From: Hyphomicrobium sp. D-2
Lineage (GTDB): Bacteria; Pseudomonadota; Alphaproteobacteria; Rhizobiales; Hyphomicrobiaceae
NCBI RefSeq assembly: GCF_029872155.1
Contig: NZ_JARXLA010000004.1
Coordinates: 186,001-250,000, forward strand
Length of the DNA stretch: 64,000 nt
Direction: 5' to 3'
Each line of letters starts with the position of its first letter. The stretch's first letter is position 1. The position numbers and the translations under genes were made by a program. Below the pieces are notes generated by a model. The model did not search any database, was not told the origin of the DNA, and saw only the letters and a list, made by a program, of their open reading frames with translations. This document shows positions 24,542-33,495 of this stretch, in pieces.

Positions 24542-26152
24542 ATGACTGTTTCGAAGACGCAGGTTCTCGACGAGCTGCGCCGTATAAAAGGCCCTGATCT
24601 GGAAGGGAATATCGTGGATCTCGGGCTGGTGTCCGAGGTGCTGGTGAAGGACGATCGGGTTTATTTTTCCATCACCGTGCCGGTTGCGCGCGCGGAAGAG
24701 CTTGAGCCGCTGCGCCAGGCGGCCGAGACGGTCGTTAAGGCGCTGCCGGGCGTGGCCGGGGTGAGCGCGGTGCTGACGGCGGAGGCGACGCGTGCGCAGG
24801 CAGCTCCCGCGGGCCGGGCGCCGGAAAGTGCGCGGGTAGCGCAGGCACGGGCGCAGGGCGTCGGCCTGCAAGGCGGCAATGGCGGCGCGCAGGGACATTC
24901 CCACAACCATGACCACGGCCACGACCATAAGCACGACCATTCGCACGGTCACAGCCACGGACCGGCTGGCGCATCAGCAACTCCACCGCCGGGCGCTGAG
25001 ACCGGCAAGCGCGAACTGCCGGAAGTGCCGGGCGTCAAATCGCTGATTGCGGTTTCGTCGGGCAAGGGCGGCGTCGGCAAATCGACGGTGGCGGTGAACC
25101 TGGCGCTGGGCATGGCGGCCGCGGGCAAGAAGGTGGGCATACTTGATGCCGACATTTTCGGCCCGTCGCAGCCGCGCCTGCTTGGCCTCAAGGGTCAGCC
25201 GCAGGTGGTGAAGGGCAAGACGCTGAAGCCGCTGGAAGGCTATGGCCTGAAGGCGATGTCTATGGGCTTCCTCGTCGATGAAGAAACGCCGGTGATCTGG
25301 CGCGGTCCGATGGTGGTGGGTGCGCTCAACCAGATGCTTCGTGACGTGGCATGGGGTGAGGACGGCGACCTTGACGTGCTCATCATCGACATGCCGCCGG
25401 GTACGGGCGACGTGCAGCTCACAATGGCGCAGCAGGTGCCGCTTTCCGGCGCGGTGGTGGTTTCGACGCCGCAGGATCTGGCGCTGATCGACGCCCGCAA
25501 GGGTCTGGCGATGTTCCGCAAGGTGGGCGTGCCGGTGCTGGGCATCGTCGAAAACATGAGCACCTTCATCTGTCCGAAGTGCGGTGAGCGCTCGGATATC
25601 TTCGGCCACGGCGGCGCCCGCAGCGAAGCTGAGCGTCTGGGCGTGCCGTTCCTGGGTGAGGTGCCGCTTGATATGGATGTTCGGCTGCGGTCCGATACCG
25701 GTCAGCCGGTGACGGCAACGCTGCCGGACAGCGAGCACGCGCGCATATTCAAGGATATCGCCAAGCGCACGCTGGAAGAACTGGATCAGGCGAAACAGAA
25801 CGCTGTGCGCCCGCCCCGGCTGGAGATCACCGGCGGCGGCACCGGGCTGATCGTCGAGTTCGCCTGCAAGACCCGCTATGAGTTCACGGCCGAGATGCTG
25901 CGGGTGATGAGCCCGTCGGCGGAGGTGCAGGGACATTCACCGGACCAGCGGGTGACTGTTGGCGGCAAGCGTAACGTGAAGATCAAGGATCTGCGCGCGG
26001 TCGGTAACTATGCGGTGCGCATATCGTTCGATGATCGCCACGATACCGGCCTTTATACGTGGAGCTACCTGCAGCAGCTTGGCCGGGAAAAGGAAAAGCG
26101 CTGGACGAAGTATCTGGAGGAGCTGGGCCAGAAGGGGCTGAGCCGGGGCTAA
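24542..26152 (+). CDS. apbC: Mrp/ApbC-type iron-sulfur carrier ATPase with His-rich linker and DUF971
   Basis: The 536-residue protein carries and delivers 4Fe-4S clusters in the cytosol. Domain order is an N-terminal MIP18/DUF59 domain (about 1-85), then a long linker with many His-Xaa-His pairs (about 120-145). The Mrp P-loop ATPase (about 160-415) follows, with SGKGGVGKSTVAVNLA, the DMPPGTGD motif and the cluster-binding CPKC. A C-terminal DUF971 domain (about 425-530) ends in YTWSYLQQLGREKEKRWTKYL. The ATG at 24542 follows a GGAG site; an extension to 24455 lies in repeat DNA. The fusion of DUF971 and the histidine linker are less usual features and suggest metal sensing or loading. Confidence 0.9.
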   Translation: MTVSKTQVLDELRRIKGPDLEGNIVDLGLVSEVLVKDDRVYFSITVPVARAEELEPLRQAAETVVKALPGVAGVSAVLTAEATRAQAAPAGRAPESARVAQARAQGVGLQGGNGGAQGHSHNHDHGHDHKHDHSHGHSHGPAGASATPPPGAETGKRELPEVPGVKSLIAVSSGKGGVGKSTVAVNLALGMAAAGKKVGILDADIFGPSQPRLLGLKGQPQVVKGKTLKPLEGYGLKAMSMGFLVDEETPVIWRGPMVVGALNQMLRDVAWGEDGDLDVLIIDMPPGTGDVQLTMAQQVPLSGAVVVSTPQDLALIDARKGLAMFRKVGVPVLGIVENMSTFICPKCGERSDIFGHGGARSEAERLGVPFLGEVPLDMDVRLRSDTGQPVTATLPDSEHARIFKDIAKRTLEELDQAKQNAVRPPRLEITGGGTGLIVEFACKTRYEFTAEMLRVMSPSAEVQGHSPDQRVTVGGKRNVKIKDLRAVGNYAVRISFDDRHDTGLYTWSYLQQLGREKEKRWTKYLEELGQKGLSRG

Positions 26153-26352
26153 GCCCGGTAAATGGGGGCGATCTGATACTTTTTTGGGTGGGTTGAGGCC
26201 GGTGCGCGCCACGATCCACCCTTGACTTGCGCCCGTTTCTTCTCGATCTTTTGCGCTATTGTAGCCTGTTACTATGCCGGTTCGGCTCCTGGGAGCCTAC
26301 CCGGCTTTCCGTGTAGAAACGGATTTATCGAAGCAATTCAAGGAGACGCAAC

Positions 26353-26967
26353 ATCCGCCGACCAATGCGAGCCGCGCCCGAGCGCGAGCCATCCGGCCCC
26401 CGGATCAATGAGGCAATCCGGGCCCGCGAAGTGCGATTGATTGACGAAGACGGACAGAACGTAGGTGTGGTGTCCCACACCGATGCTCTCGAGCAGGCCC
26501 AGAATGCGGGCCTGGATCTCGTGGAGATCTCGCCTGAGGCGACGCCGCCCGTTTGCAAGATCCTCGATTATGGAAAATTCAAATTCCAGTCGCAGAAGAA
26601 GGCAGCCGAGGCGCGCAAGCACCAAAAGACCGTTGAGATCAAAGAGATCAAGATGCGTCCGGCGATCGACGACCACGACTATGATGTGAAGATGCGGTCG
26701 ATCAAGCGGTTCTTCGAAGAGGGCGACAAGGTAAAGGTTACCCTGCGCTTCCGTGGCCGTGAGATGGCGCATCAGCAGCTCGGCATGGCTGTTCTGCAGC
26801 GCGTGAAGAGCGATCTCGGCGAAGCCGCCAAGGTCAGATCCGAGCCGCGCCTGGAAGGCCGTCAGATGGTCATGGTGCTGGCCCCGTCGCCATCGAGCAT
26901 CAAGGCCGCGCCGAAGCCGAAGGTCGAGACTGAGGCGGCTCCGACGCCTGCGCCCGTCGAAGAGTAG
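26353..26967 (+). CDS. infC: Translation initiation factor IF-3, probable AUC start
   Basis: IF-3 keeps the 30S subunit free and checks start codons. The N-terminal domain ([24 protein letters not shown]) and C-terminal domain ([22 protein letters not shown] and [10 protein letters not shown]) are intact, with a Pro/Ala/Lys tail after residue 185. AAGGAG at 26340-26345 is ideally placed (7 bases) for an ATC at 26353, giving the start (M)[12 protein letters not shown]. The first ATG at 26365 is 19 bases from that site. IF-3 genes of many bacteria use AUU or AUC for autoregulation, and related alphaproteobacterial IF-3 begins RRPF. It heads infC-rpmI-rplT. Confidence 0.92.
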   Translation: MRRPMRAAPEREPSGPRINEAIRAREVRLIDEDGQNVGVVSHTDALEQAQNAGLDLVEISPEATPPVCKILDYGKFKFQSQKKAAEARKHQKTVEIKEIKMRPAIDDHDYDVKMRSIKRFFEEGDKVKVTLRFRGREMAHQQLGMAVLQRVKSDLGEAAKVRSEPRLEGRQMVMVLAPSPSSIKAAPKPKVETEAAPTPAPVEE

Positions 26968-26973
26968 TGTTCA

Positions 26974-26998
26974 AAAGGTTAGCCCAAGTTAACCTTTG
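26974..26998 (+). terminator. Hairpin between infC and rpmI
   Basis: AAAGGTTA pairs with TAACCTTT across a short loop directly after the infC stop. There is no long T-tract, so it may be a weak terminator, an attenuator or an RNA-stability element controlling the ribosomal protein genes downstream. Confidence 0.45.
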
Positions 26999-27205
26999 AC
27001 CGCTTGCCGTTTACTGAAGGCGCTTCTATAAGGACGCCGAAGCCGCCCGGCGGGGCATGCCGTGGCGGCTGCAATTGCTTTGACAAGCCTCAAATAGGCG
27101 ACCCCTCCCGCAAGGGAGTTTCCCGACCGGATCTGCACCGAATTGATCGGTGTCGCGCCGGACGTGGAATAAGGGTTTGCCGCGAGTTAGAAAGGATCGA
27201 GCCAA

Positions 27206-27406
27206 ATGCCCAAGATGAAGACCAAGAGCGGCGCCAAAAAGCGCTTCAAGATGACGGGTACCGGCAAGGTGAAAGTTGCTGCCGCCGGCAAGCGTCACGG
27301 CATGATCAAGCGGACTTCGAAGTTCATTCGCGATGCGCGCGGCACGATGGTGCTGAGCGAGTCGGATGCGAAGATCGTCAAGAAGTACATGCCCTACGCA
27401 CGCTGA
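27206..27406 (+). CDS. rpmI: 50S ribosomal protein L35
   Basis: The 66-residue basic protein starts [23 protein letters not shown] and contains [13 protein letters not shown], both typical of L35. AAAGGATC precedes the ATG. It lies between infC and rplT in the order seen throughout bacteria. A leader of about 240 bases with a small hairpin (CTCCCGCAAGGGAG, near 27104-27117) precedes it and could host L20-dependent control. Confidence 0.97.
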   Translation: MPKMKTKSGAKKRFKMTGTGKVKVAAAGKRHGMIKRTSKFIRDARGTMVLSESDAKIVKKYMPYAR

Positions 27407-27474
27407 GCTTGCTGCTGATTAAGAGTCAGCGGCGCTCGCGCAATCCGAACAACGTCATCTAACGGAGCAGCATC

Positions 27475-27846
27475 ATGGCACGCGTCAAGCGCGGTGTTAC
27501 CGCCCATGCCAAGCACAAGAAGGTTCTGAAGGCCGCCAAGGGTTACTATGGCCGCCGCAAGAATACGATCCGCGTCGCAAAGCAGGCCGTTGAAAAGGCA
27601 CTGCAGTATCAGTATCGCGACCGCAAGAATCGCAAGCGTACGTTCCGCGCCCTGTGGATCCAGCGCATCAACGCAGCCGTGCGTGAGCATGGCATGACCT
27701 ATGGCCGATTTATCGATGGTCTGAACAAGGCCGGCATCGAGATCGACCGCAAGGTTCTGGCCGACCTCGCTGTCAAGGACGCTGCTGCGTTCAAGGCGCT
27801 GGCCGATCAGGCTGCTGCCGCTGTGCAGAACGCCGCCGCTGCCTAA
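27475..27846 (+). CDS. rplT: 50S ribosomal protein L20
   Basis: L20 is an early 50S assembly protein and often represses its own operon. The 123-residue protein has the family start [28 protein letters not shown] and the core [23 protein letters not shown] site precedes the ATG. The C-terminus ends in an Ala-rich tail. It is followed by a mosaic of dispersed repeats before pheS. Confidence 0.97.
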   Translation: MARVKRGVTAHAKHKKVLKAAKGYYGRRKNTIRVAKQAVEKALQYQYRDRKNRKRTFRALWIQRINAAVREHGMTYGRFIDGLNKAGIEIDRKVLADLAVKDAAAFKALADQAAAAVQNAAAA

Positions 27847-27866
27847 GCCTAGTGCGCGAAGCACTC

Positions 27867-27978
27867 TGAGACCAATGATCCATGCTTCGGACTGAATAGG
27901 GTCCGAAGCGATCATGGAAGTTTCTGAGACCGATGATTCACACTTCGGACTAACAGGGTCCGAAGTGATCATGGTCTA
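27867..27978 (-). repeat. Dispersed mosaic repeat, family A, two tandem half copies
   Basis: Two adjacent units (27867-27919 and 27926-27978) each match the complement of the palindromic half of copy 1 at 8.9 kb. Each carries GACCnATGAT, CTTCGGAC, GTCCGAAG and GATCATGG in order. The right-hand block seen in copies 1, 3 and 4 is absent. This locus therefore shows that the two halves of the element can move or duplicate separately. Confidence 0.75.
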
Positions 27979-27997
27979 GGGTTCTCTACCTCTACGC

Positions 27998-28090
27998 TTG
28001 TCATCCCCGGCCGTCAGAATTGGCCGGGGAGCCAGGCATCCGCTTGCACAGCGCAAGGGATCGTCGGGACAAGCCCGAGGATCACACTTG
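27998..28090 (-). repeat. Palindromic intergenic repeat of a third type
   Basis: The segment holds CCCCGGCC...GGCCGGGG near 28002-28030 and CGGGACAAGCCCGAGGATCA near 28065-28085. Its minus-strand translation gives VILGLVPTIPCA...DAWLPG, the spurious peptide I associate with a very common alphaproteobacterial repeat. It ends about 20 bases before pheS. Confidence 0.6.
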
Positions 28091-28109
28091 AGAGAAGCTG
28101 GACAAGCGA

Positions 28110-29192
28110 ATGTCTTCGACCGCGACAGGCTCTGACCTGAAATCCCTCGAAACTGAGCTGCTGGCGGGCATTGCCGCCGCAGGCGATCTGCCGGCCATCG
28201 AGCAGGTGCGCGTTGGCGTGCTGGGCAAGAAGGGCCGCATCGCCGAGCTGATGCAGACTCTCGGCAAGCTGCCGCCGGAAGAGCGCAAGACGTTCGGCCA
28301 GACCGTCAACGAATTGAAGGGCCGCGTAACCGACGCGCTTGAAGCCCGCAAGGCGGTGCTTGAGGAAGCTGCTCTGTCGCAGCGTCTCGCCAACGAGCGC
28401 ACAGACGTTACGCTGCCGGTGCGGCTCGGCCCGGTTGCCGAAGGGCGCATCCATCCGGTCAGTCAGGTCTATGATGAGTGCATCGAGATTTTCGCCAACC
28501 TCGGCTTCTCGGTTGCGGAAGGTCCGGATATCGAATCCGACGACCTGAACTTCACCAAGCTGAACATTCCGGCTGAGCATCCCGCGCGCCAGGAGCACGA
28601 CACGTTCTACTTCCAGCCGAAGGAAGATGGATCGCGCCTGCTGCTGCGTACGCACACGAGCCCGGTGCAGATCCGCACCATGCTGGGCCAGAAGCCGCCG
28701 ATCCGCATCGTCGCGCCGGGCCGCGTTTATCGCTGCGACAGCGACCAGACGCACACGCCGATGTTCCACCAGATTGAAGGTCTGGTCATCGACGAGACCA
28801 CGCACATGGGGCACCTGAAGTGGGTGCTTGAGGAGTTCTGCAAGGCGTTCTTCGAGGTGGACGAAGTGAAGATGCGTTTCCGCGCGTCGCACTTCCCGTT
28901 CACCGAGCCTTCCATGGAAGTGGATGTCGGCGCCGAAGCGATCGGCAAGCCCGGCCAGTGGCTGGAGATTCTGGGTTGCGGCATGGTGCATCCCAACGTC
29001 ATCCGCAACTGCGGGCTCGATCCGGAGAAGTATCAGGGTTTCGCGTTCGGCGTCGGCCTCGATCGCCTGACGATGCTGAAGTACGGCATCCCGGATCTGC
29101 GCGCGTTCTTCTCCGGCGATCTGCGCTGGCTGCGCCACTACGGCTTCTCGGTGCTGGACGCGCCAACGCTGTCGGGCGGCCTTTCGTCTTGA
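28110..29192 (+). CDS. pheS: Phenylalanine-tRNA ligase alpha subunit
   Basis: The 360-residue class II synthetase subunit contains the catalytic core for charging tRNA-Phe. An N-terminal coiled-coil region is followed by [20 protein letters not shown] and the motif 2 region [14 protein letters not shown] (about 180-193). Motif 3 is [17 protein letters not shown] (near 311-327). The gene is separated from rplT by about 260 bases of repeat sequence and from pheT by a small membrane ORF, rather than lying directly next to it. Confidence 0.96.
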   Translation: MSSTATGSDLKSLETELLAGIAAAGDLPAIEQVRVGVLGKKGRIAELMQTLGKLPPEERKTFGQTVNELKGRVTDALEARKAVLEEAALSQRLANERTDVTLPVRLGPVAEGRIHPVSQVYDECIEIFANLGFSVAEGPDIESDDLNFTKLNIPAEHPARQEHDTFYFQPKEDGSRLLLRTHTSPVQIRTMLGQKPPIRIVAPGRVYRCDSDQTHTPMFHQIEGLVIDETTHMGHLKWVLEEFCKAFFEVDEVKMRFRASHFPFTEPSMEVDVGAEAIGKPGQWLEILGCGMVHPNVIRNCGLDPEKYQGFAFGVGLDRLTMLKYGIPDLRAFFSGDLRWLRHYGFSVLDAPTLSGGLSS

Positions 29193-29570
29193 TCGGGTCA
29201 GGCCAATTCTGGGGGCTGATCGCGATTGTTGTCGTGCTGGTTGGGCTTGGGTTAGCTGGCATTCTTGCACTGGCAGCTAAGGGTCCGTCGTGCCTCCGGC
29301 TGGATTGTTTTTTTTGTCGGTCTGGCAGGCGGTCCGCTGACCCTGCTTGGCTTCTATCTCGCGCGCCTGCCGGGCTACCACGGGGTGTGCGTTGGATTGT
29401 TCGGCGACACTATGCCGTGCACTTTTTCTGAATTCGCCAATGCAGAAGCGAGCAAGCTCGTCTTTGGTTTCCCAATAGCGATTGGGTGGTTGATCATTTT
29501 TTTGATCGCTTACCTAATTAGCGTTTTCGCAAGTCCGACGACCACCCTGCGGAGCGATGGCACGCCATGA
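29189..29570 (+). pseudogene. Small membrane-protein gene between pheS and pheT, apparently frameshifted
   Basis: Two overlapping frames together look like one protein. The first begins at a TTG overlapping the pheS stop and encodes a membrane helix (FWGLIAIVVVLVGLGLAGIL). The second is open from 29256 to 29570 and encodes two more helices (WIVFFVGLAGGPLTLLGFYL and GFPIAIGWLIIFLIAYLI). Joining them needs a shift of one base in 29256-29320, a region that includes a run of eight T (29308-29315). The second frame's TGA overlaps the pheT ATG. Either the gene has decayed, slippage is used, or only the second frame is translated (TTG 29265). The function is unknown. Confidence 0.5.
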
Positions 29571-32005
29571 AATTCACGCTATCCTGGCTGAAGGATCACC
29601 TCGACACCAACGCTTCGCTCATTGAGCTGGAAGCGAAGCTGTCGGCGATCGGACTCGAGGTTGAAGGTATCGACGATCCGGCTGAGAAGCTGGGTGCGTT
29701 CAAGGTTGCACGCATCGTCGATGCGCGGCGCCATCCCGATGCTGACAAGCTGCAGATCGTGATGGTCGAGATCGAGCAGGGCGCGCCGCCGGTTGAAGTG
29801 GTGTGCGGTGCTCCGAACGCGCGCACTGGCCTCGTCGGTGTGTTCGCGCCGCTCGGCACCTACATTCCCGGCAGCGATATCACGCTGGTGAAGAAGCCGG
29901 TTCGCGGTGTCGTTTCCAACGGTATGATGTGCTCGGCGGCAGAGCTTGAGCTGTCCGACGAGAGCGCTGGCATCATCGAGCTGCCGGAGGACATGGCTGC
30001 GCGCGTGGGCGAAGCCTACATCGATGCGGCTGGCCTGAACGATCCCGTCATTGATGTGTCGCTGACGCCGAACCGTCCCGACTGCACCGGCGTGCGCGGC
30101 ATTGCGCGCGATCTCGCTGCGGCTGGTCTCGGCACGCTCAAGCCGGAGCCGACGCTCGGCGCGGTGGAAGGCGATTTCGATTGCCCGGTGGATGTGAAGC
30201 TTGAGTTCAGCGCCGACACTGCCGATGCGTGTCCGGCGTTTGCGGCGCGCTATGTGCGCGGCGTGAAGAACGGCCCGTCGCCGGAGTGGATGCAGCAGCG
30301 GCTGCGCGCGGTTGGCCTGCGGCCCATCAATGCGCTGGTCGATGTGACCAACTACATCAGCCAGGATCGCGGTCGCCCGCTGCATGTCTATGATGCTGAC
30401 AAGCTGAACGGCGCCATCGTTGCGCGCCTTGGCAAGGCGGGTGAAAAGTTCCTCGGTCTCGACGGCAAGGAATATGCGGTCGACGACACGATGTGCGTGA
30501 TTGCCGACGCCAATGGCCCGCTGGGTTTTGGCGGCATCATGGGCGGCGAAGATTCCGGTTCGACGGAAGCGACCGTGAACGTGCTGATCGAGAGCGCGTA
30601 TTTCGATCCGGGGCGTACGGCTGCAACCGGCCGCAAGACAGGCCTTGTTACCGACGCGCGTTACCGCTTCGAGCGCGGCGTCGATCCGGCATCGGTGCTG
30701 CCGGGGCTGGATCTTGCAACCGACATGATCCTGAAGCTGGCGGGCGGCAAGCCTTCCAAGCATCGCATGGCGGGCACGCCGCCGGTCGACCAACGCGTCA
30801 TCGCGTTCGACTATGCGCGCGTTGCCAAGCTGAGCGGCATCGACGTTTCGGATGCGGAAATCACGCGCATCCTTGAGGCGCTGGGTTGCACAGTTGCGCA
30901 AGGCGGCAAGGGCAAGCCTGCGCAGGTGACGGTGCCGACATGGCGCCCGGACATTCACGGCGCGGCGGATCTGGTGGAGGAGGTTGTGCGTATCGCCGGC
31001 CTCGACCGCGTGCCGTCAACGCCGCTGCCGCGTCCTGAGGGCATCGCCAAGCCGGTGCTGACCGAGCGGCAGAAGCGTGCGCGTCGCGCGCGTCGCGCAT
31101 TGGCTGCGCGTGGACTGACGGAAGCGATCACGTGGTCGTTCCTGCCGGAAGATGATGCCAAACTGTTCGGCGGTGGTGACGCGGCGCTGCATCTCGCCAA
31201 TCCGATCTCGGTGGAGATGTCGGTGATGCGCCCGGGTCTGCTGCCGGGGCTTATCTCGGCGCTGGGCCGCAACCAGGATCGCGGTGTGCACGACGTCGCG
31301 CTGTTCGAACTTGGGCAGGCCTATCGCGGTGACGCGGAGGGCGATCAGTATCTTTCCGCTTCGGGCGTGCGCTCGGGCACGGCGAAGGCTGCAGGTGGCG
31401 GACGTAATTGGGATGGCGCGGCAAAGGCCGTGGATGTGTTCGACGCCAAGTCGGACGTGTTCGCGCTGCTGGCGTCGCTGAACGTCGATCCAACGAAGGC
31501 GCAGGTCACGCGCGATGCACCGGACTGGTATCACCCCGGCCGTTCTGGCACGCTGCGTCTCGGACCGAAGACGGTGCTGGCGCACTTTGGTGAGCTGCAT
31601 CCGGCGACGCTGAAGGCGCTGGATGTCGATGGCCCGGTTGCGGCGTTCGAAGTGTTCATCGATGCGCTGCCGGCGCAGAAGGCCAAGGGCCGCACCAAAC
31701 CGCGCCTTGAGATGAACGACCTGCAGGCGGTGCGTCGCGACTTTGCATTCGTGCTCGACAAGGACGTCGCGGCCGGTGACGTGGTGCGCGCGGCGGTTGG
31801 TGCCGACAAGGCGTTGATCCAGGATGTGTCGGTGTTCGACGTGTTCGAGGGCGGTGCGCTTGAGAAGGAAGGCAAGAAGTCGATCGGCATCGAGGTGGTG
31901 CTGCAGCCGACTTCGGAGACGCTGACCGACAAGGACATCGAGGCCGTTTCGCAGAAGATCACCGCGGCGGTGAAGAAGGCGACGGGCGGCGAAATCCGCT
32001 CGTAA
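29567..32005 (+). CDS. pheT: Phenylalanine-tRNA ligase beta subunit
   Basis: The 812-residue subunit completes the alpha2-beta2 synthetase and hosts the editing site. It has an N-terminal tRNA-binding EMAP-like domain (about 40-150), B3/B4 editing domains (about 210-400), B5 (about 405-480), a synthetase-like core and a C-terminal ferredoxin-fold anticodon domain (about 715-812, QAVRRDFAFVLDKD). Its ATG overlaps the stop of the preceding small frame, giving translational coupling. Confidence 0.96.
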   Translation: MKFTLSWLKDHLDTNASLIELEAKLSAIGLEVEGIDDPAEKLGAFKVARIVDARRHPDADKLQIVMVEIEQGAPPVEVVCGAPNARTGLVGVFAPLGTYIPGSDITLVKKPVRGVVSNGMMCSAAELELSDESAGIIELPEDMAARVGEAYIDAAGLNDPVIDVSLTPNRPDCTGVRGIARDLAAAGLGTLKPEPTLGAVEGDFDCPVDVKLEFSADTADACPAFAARYVRGVKNGPSPEWMQQRLRAVGLRPINALVDVTNYISQDRGRPLHVYDADKLNGAIVARLGKAGEKFLGLDGKEYAVDDTMCVIADANGPLGFGGIMGGEDSGSTEATVNVLIESAYFDPGRTAATGRKTGLVTDARYRFERGVDPASVLPGLDLATDMILKLAGGKPSKHRMAGTPPVDQRVIAFDYARVAKLSGIDVSDAEITRILEALGCTVAQGGKGKPAQVTVPTWRPDIHGAADLVEEVVRIAGLDRVPSTPLPRPEGIAKPVLTERQKRARRARRALAARGLTEAITWSFLPEDDAKLFGGGDAALHLANPISVEMSVMRPGLLPGLISALGRNQDRGVHDVALFELGQAYRGDAEGDQYLSASGVRSGTAKAAGGGRNWDGAAKAVDVFDAKSDVFALLASLNVDPTKAQVTRDAPDWYHPGRSGTLRLGPKTVLAHFGELHPATLKALDVDGPVAAFEVFIDALPAQKAKGRTKPRLEMNDLQAVRRDFAFVLDKDVAAGDVVRAAVGADKALIQDVSVFDVFEGGALEKEGKKSIGIEVVLQPTSETLTDKDIEAVSQKITAAVKKATGGEIRS

Positions 32006-32139
32006 GCCGAGGCGGGCGCTAAGCTGACACGCCAATACGACGCGCAGATTGCGGCGCGCCGTTGCTTGGATTGATCGGCTTGGTTTGGGCGCGCGACGGC
32101 GCGGCAGCGCCGCCCAAATGATGGAAACGCGCTTCAAAC

Positions 32140-32736
32140 ATGCAGCCGCCTTCTGACGATGCCTGGAGCGCGTGGGATCCTGAGCAACTGGCGCAGCGCC
32201 TTCGTGGCGTGCCGTGTGTCTGGTACGTCGTCGGCGGATGGGCGCTGGATCTCTGGCACGGCGAGCAGACGCGGCCGCATGACGATCTGGAATTCGCGGT
32301 GCTGCCGGACGACATCGCACGGTTTCGCGCAGCTTTGAGCGAACTGGAATTTTTCACCGCCCATGATGGCCAGCTGGAACATCTGGCTGCGGATGCTGTG
32401 CCCGCGCCTCACATCGGGCAGATGTGGGGGCTGGACCGGGAAGCCGGATGCTGGCGCGTCGATATGATGATCGAGCGCGGCACGCAAATGCGCTGGGTCT
32501 GCAAGCGCGACGAAGCCATTCATGCGCCACGCGCGGAGATGGTGAGCAGAAGCGCTGGCGGCATTCCGTATCTGGCACCGGAGGCGGTGCTGCTGTTCAA
32601 GGCCAAGTATCGGCGCGAGAAGGACGAAACGGATTTCGCGCGCGCTTTGCCGAAGCTTGATGCGGGCCAGCGGGAGCGGTTGGCGGACTGGCTGGCGATT
32701 ATCCATCCGGGCCACGGCTGGCTGGAGAGCCTTTGA
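32140..32736 (+). CDS. Aminoglycoside nucleotidyltransferase-like protein
   Basis: The 198-residue protein resembles the ANT(2'')/LinB-like nucleotidyltransferase family. WYVVGGWALDLWHGEQTRPHDDLEFAV (residues 28-54) contains the GGWALD core and the paired aspartates for metal binding. WRVDMMIE near 105-112 supplies the third acidic residue. A C-terminal LFKAKYRREKDETDF segment is typical. Members include antibiotic adenylyltransferases, but many chromosomal ones have no known drug substrate. The gene is alone, 134 bases after pheT. Confidence 0.8.
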   Translation: MQPPSDDAWSAWDPEQLAQRLRGVPCVWYVVGGWALDLWHGEQTRPHDDLEFAVLPDDIARFRAALSELEFFTAHDGQLEHLAADAVPAPHIGQMWGLDREAGCWRVDMMIERGTQMRWVCKRDEAIHAPRAEMVSRSAGGIPYLAPEAVLLFKAKYRREKDETDFARALPKLDAGQRERLADWLAIIHPGHGWLESL

Positions 32737-32919
32737 GGCGCGAGATTGCCGGGTGCGCTGGGAATTCGCATCGCACGCAAAATTTGCAAGCCGTTACAAC
32801 CCACAGATGACTGGCTGATTGATGGCTGTCGTTGCCTGAAATGCCGGGGCGTGGGCGCAGAACGGCGGCGGCTTAGCGGTTTCTCAGGAGATTGTGTGCT
32901 TCGTGGTCCCTGAACCTGG

Positions 32920-33016
32920 GCCATGACCGCTTCGGACCTACCAGTCGGAAGCGTGGATCATCGGCCCGATCAAAAGGCTGGAGCGGCATCGCAATTCGAA
33001 AAAGTGCGATCGCGCT
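32920..33016 (+). repeat. Dispersed mosaic repeat, family A, copy 3
   Basis: It contains GCCATGACCGCTTCGGACC, then AGTCGGAAGCGTGGATCATC, then the second block GATCAAAAGGCTGGAGCGGC ending GATCGCGCTAT. It is the most diverged full-length copy. It fills most of the gap between the nucleotidyltransferase gene and the small membrane protein; the rest of that gap shows nothing. Confidence 0.7.
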
Positions 33017-33046
33017 ATAGCTGCGCGCAACGGGGAGCCCCACGCT

Positions 33047-33259
33047 ATGATGGACAATCGCAAGTTTCTGATTTTCGGCTTCGTGGCCTGCATCCTGGCG
33101 GCGCTTGCTTACACATTTGTGTTCGCCGATCTGCCGTTTGCGACCGGCCCGGATTCCAAGGCGGCCATTGAGGCTGAGGAAGCCATGGAAGCGCAGACTG
33201 AGGCTCCGGCCCCGGTTCCCGCCGAGGCTCCCGCAGCCCAGCCGGACGCAGCGCAGTAA
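33047..33259 (+). CDS. Small single-pass membrane protein with Pro/Ala/Glu tail
   Basis: This 70-residue protein has one N-terminal membrane helix (residues 7-27, FLIFGFVACILAALAYTFVFA). An acidic Ala/Glu/Pro-rich tail follows, ending APAAQPDAAQ. GGGGAG lies about ten bases before the first of two adjacent ATG codons. The tail looks disordered and would lie in the periplasm if the helix is uncleaved. No family is recognised. Confidence 0.6.
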   Translation: MMDNRKFLIFGFVACILAALAYTFVFADLPFATGPDSKAAIEAEEAMEAQTEAPAPVPAEAPAAQPDAAQ

Positions 33260-33495
33260 TCAGCGCTTTCCGCTTTCGCTTTGGCCGGGTGCGGCAATGC
33301 TGCTGCCGCGTAACGCCTATGCGTCTGTGTGGCTAGCGCCGCACCGATATGCTGATGCTATAAGCCCGGTTTAGAGTGCTTCGAAGTTCTGCTGCGGAGC
33401 ACCATTCCAAGGAATGGACCGAAGCGTCCTGTGCAGCGTATGCGGCCCGGGCGTTTCGCTGCCCGTAGGTTCACCACCCAAGAGGCGTGCCCGCG

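Noticed and set aside
29579-30958. 459-codon minus-strand frame inside pheT
   Set aside because: The Arg/His/Ala-rich product is typical of an antisense frame in GC-rich coding DNA; pheT is unambiguous.
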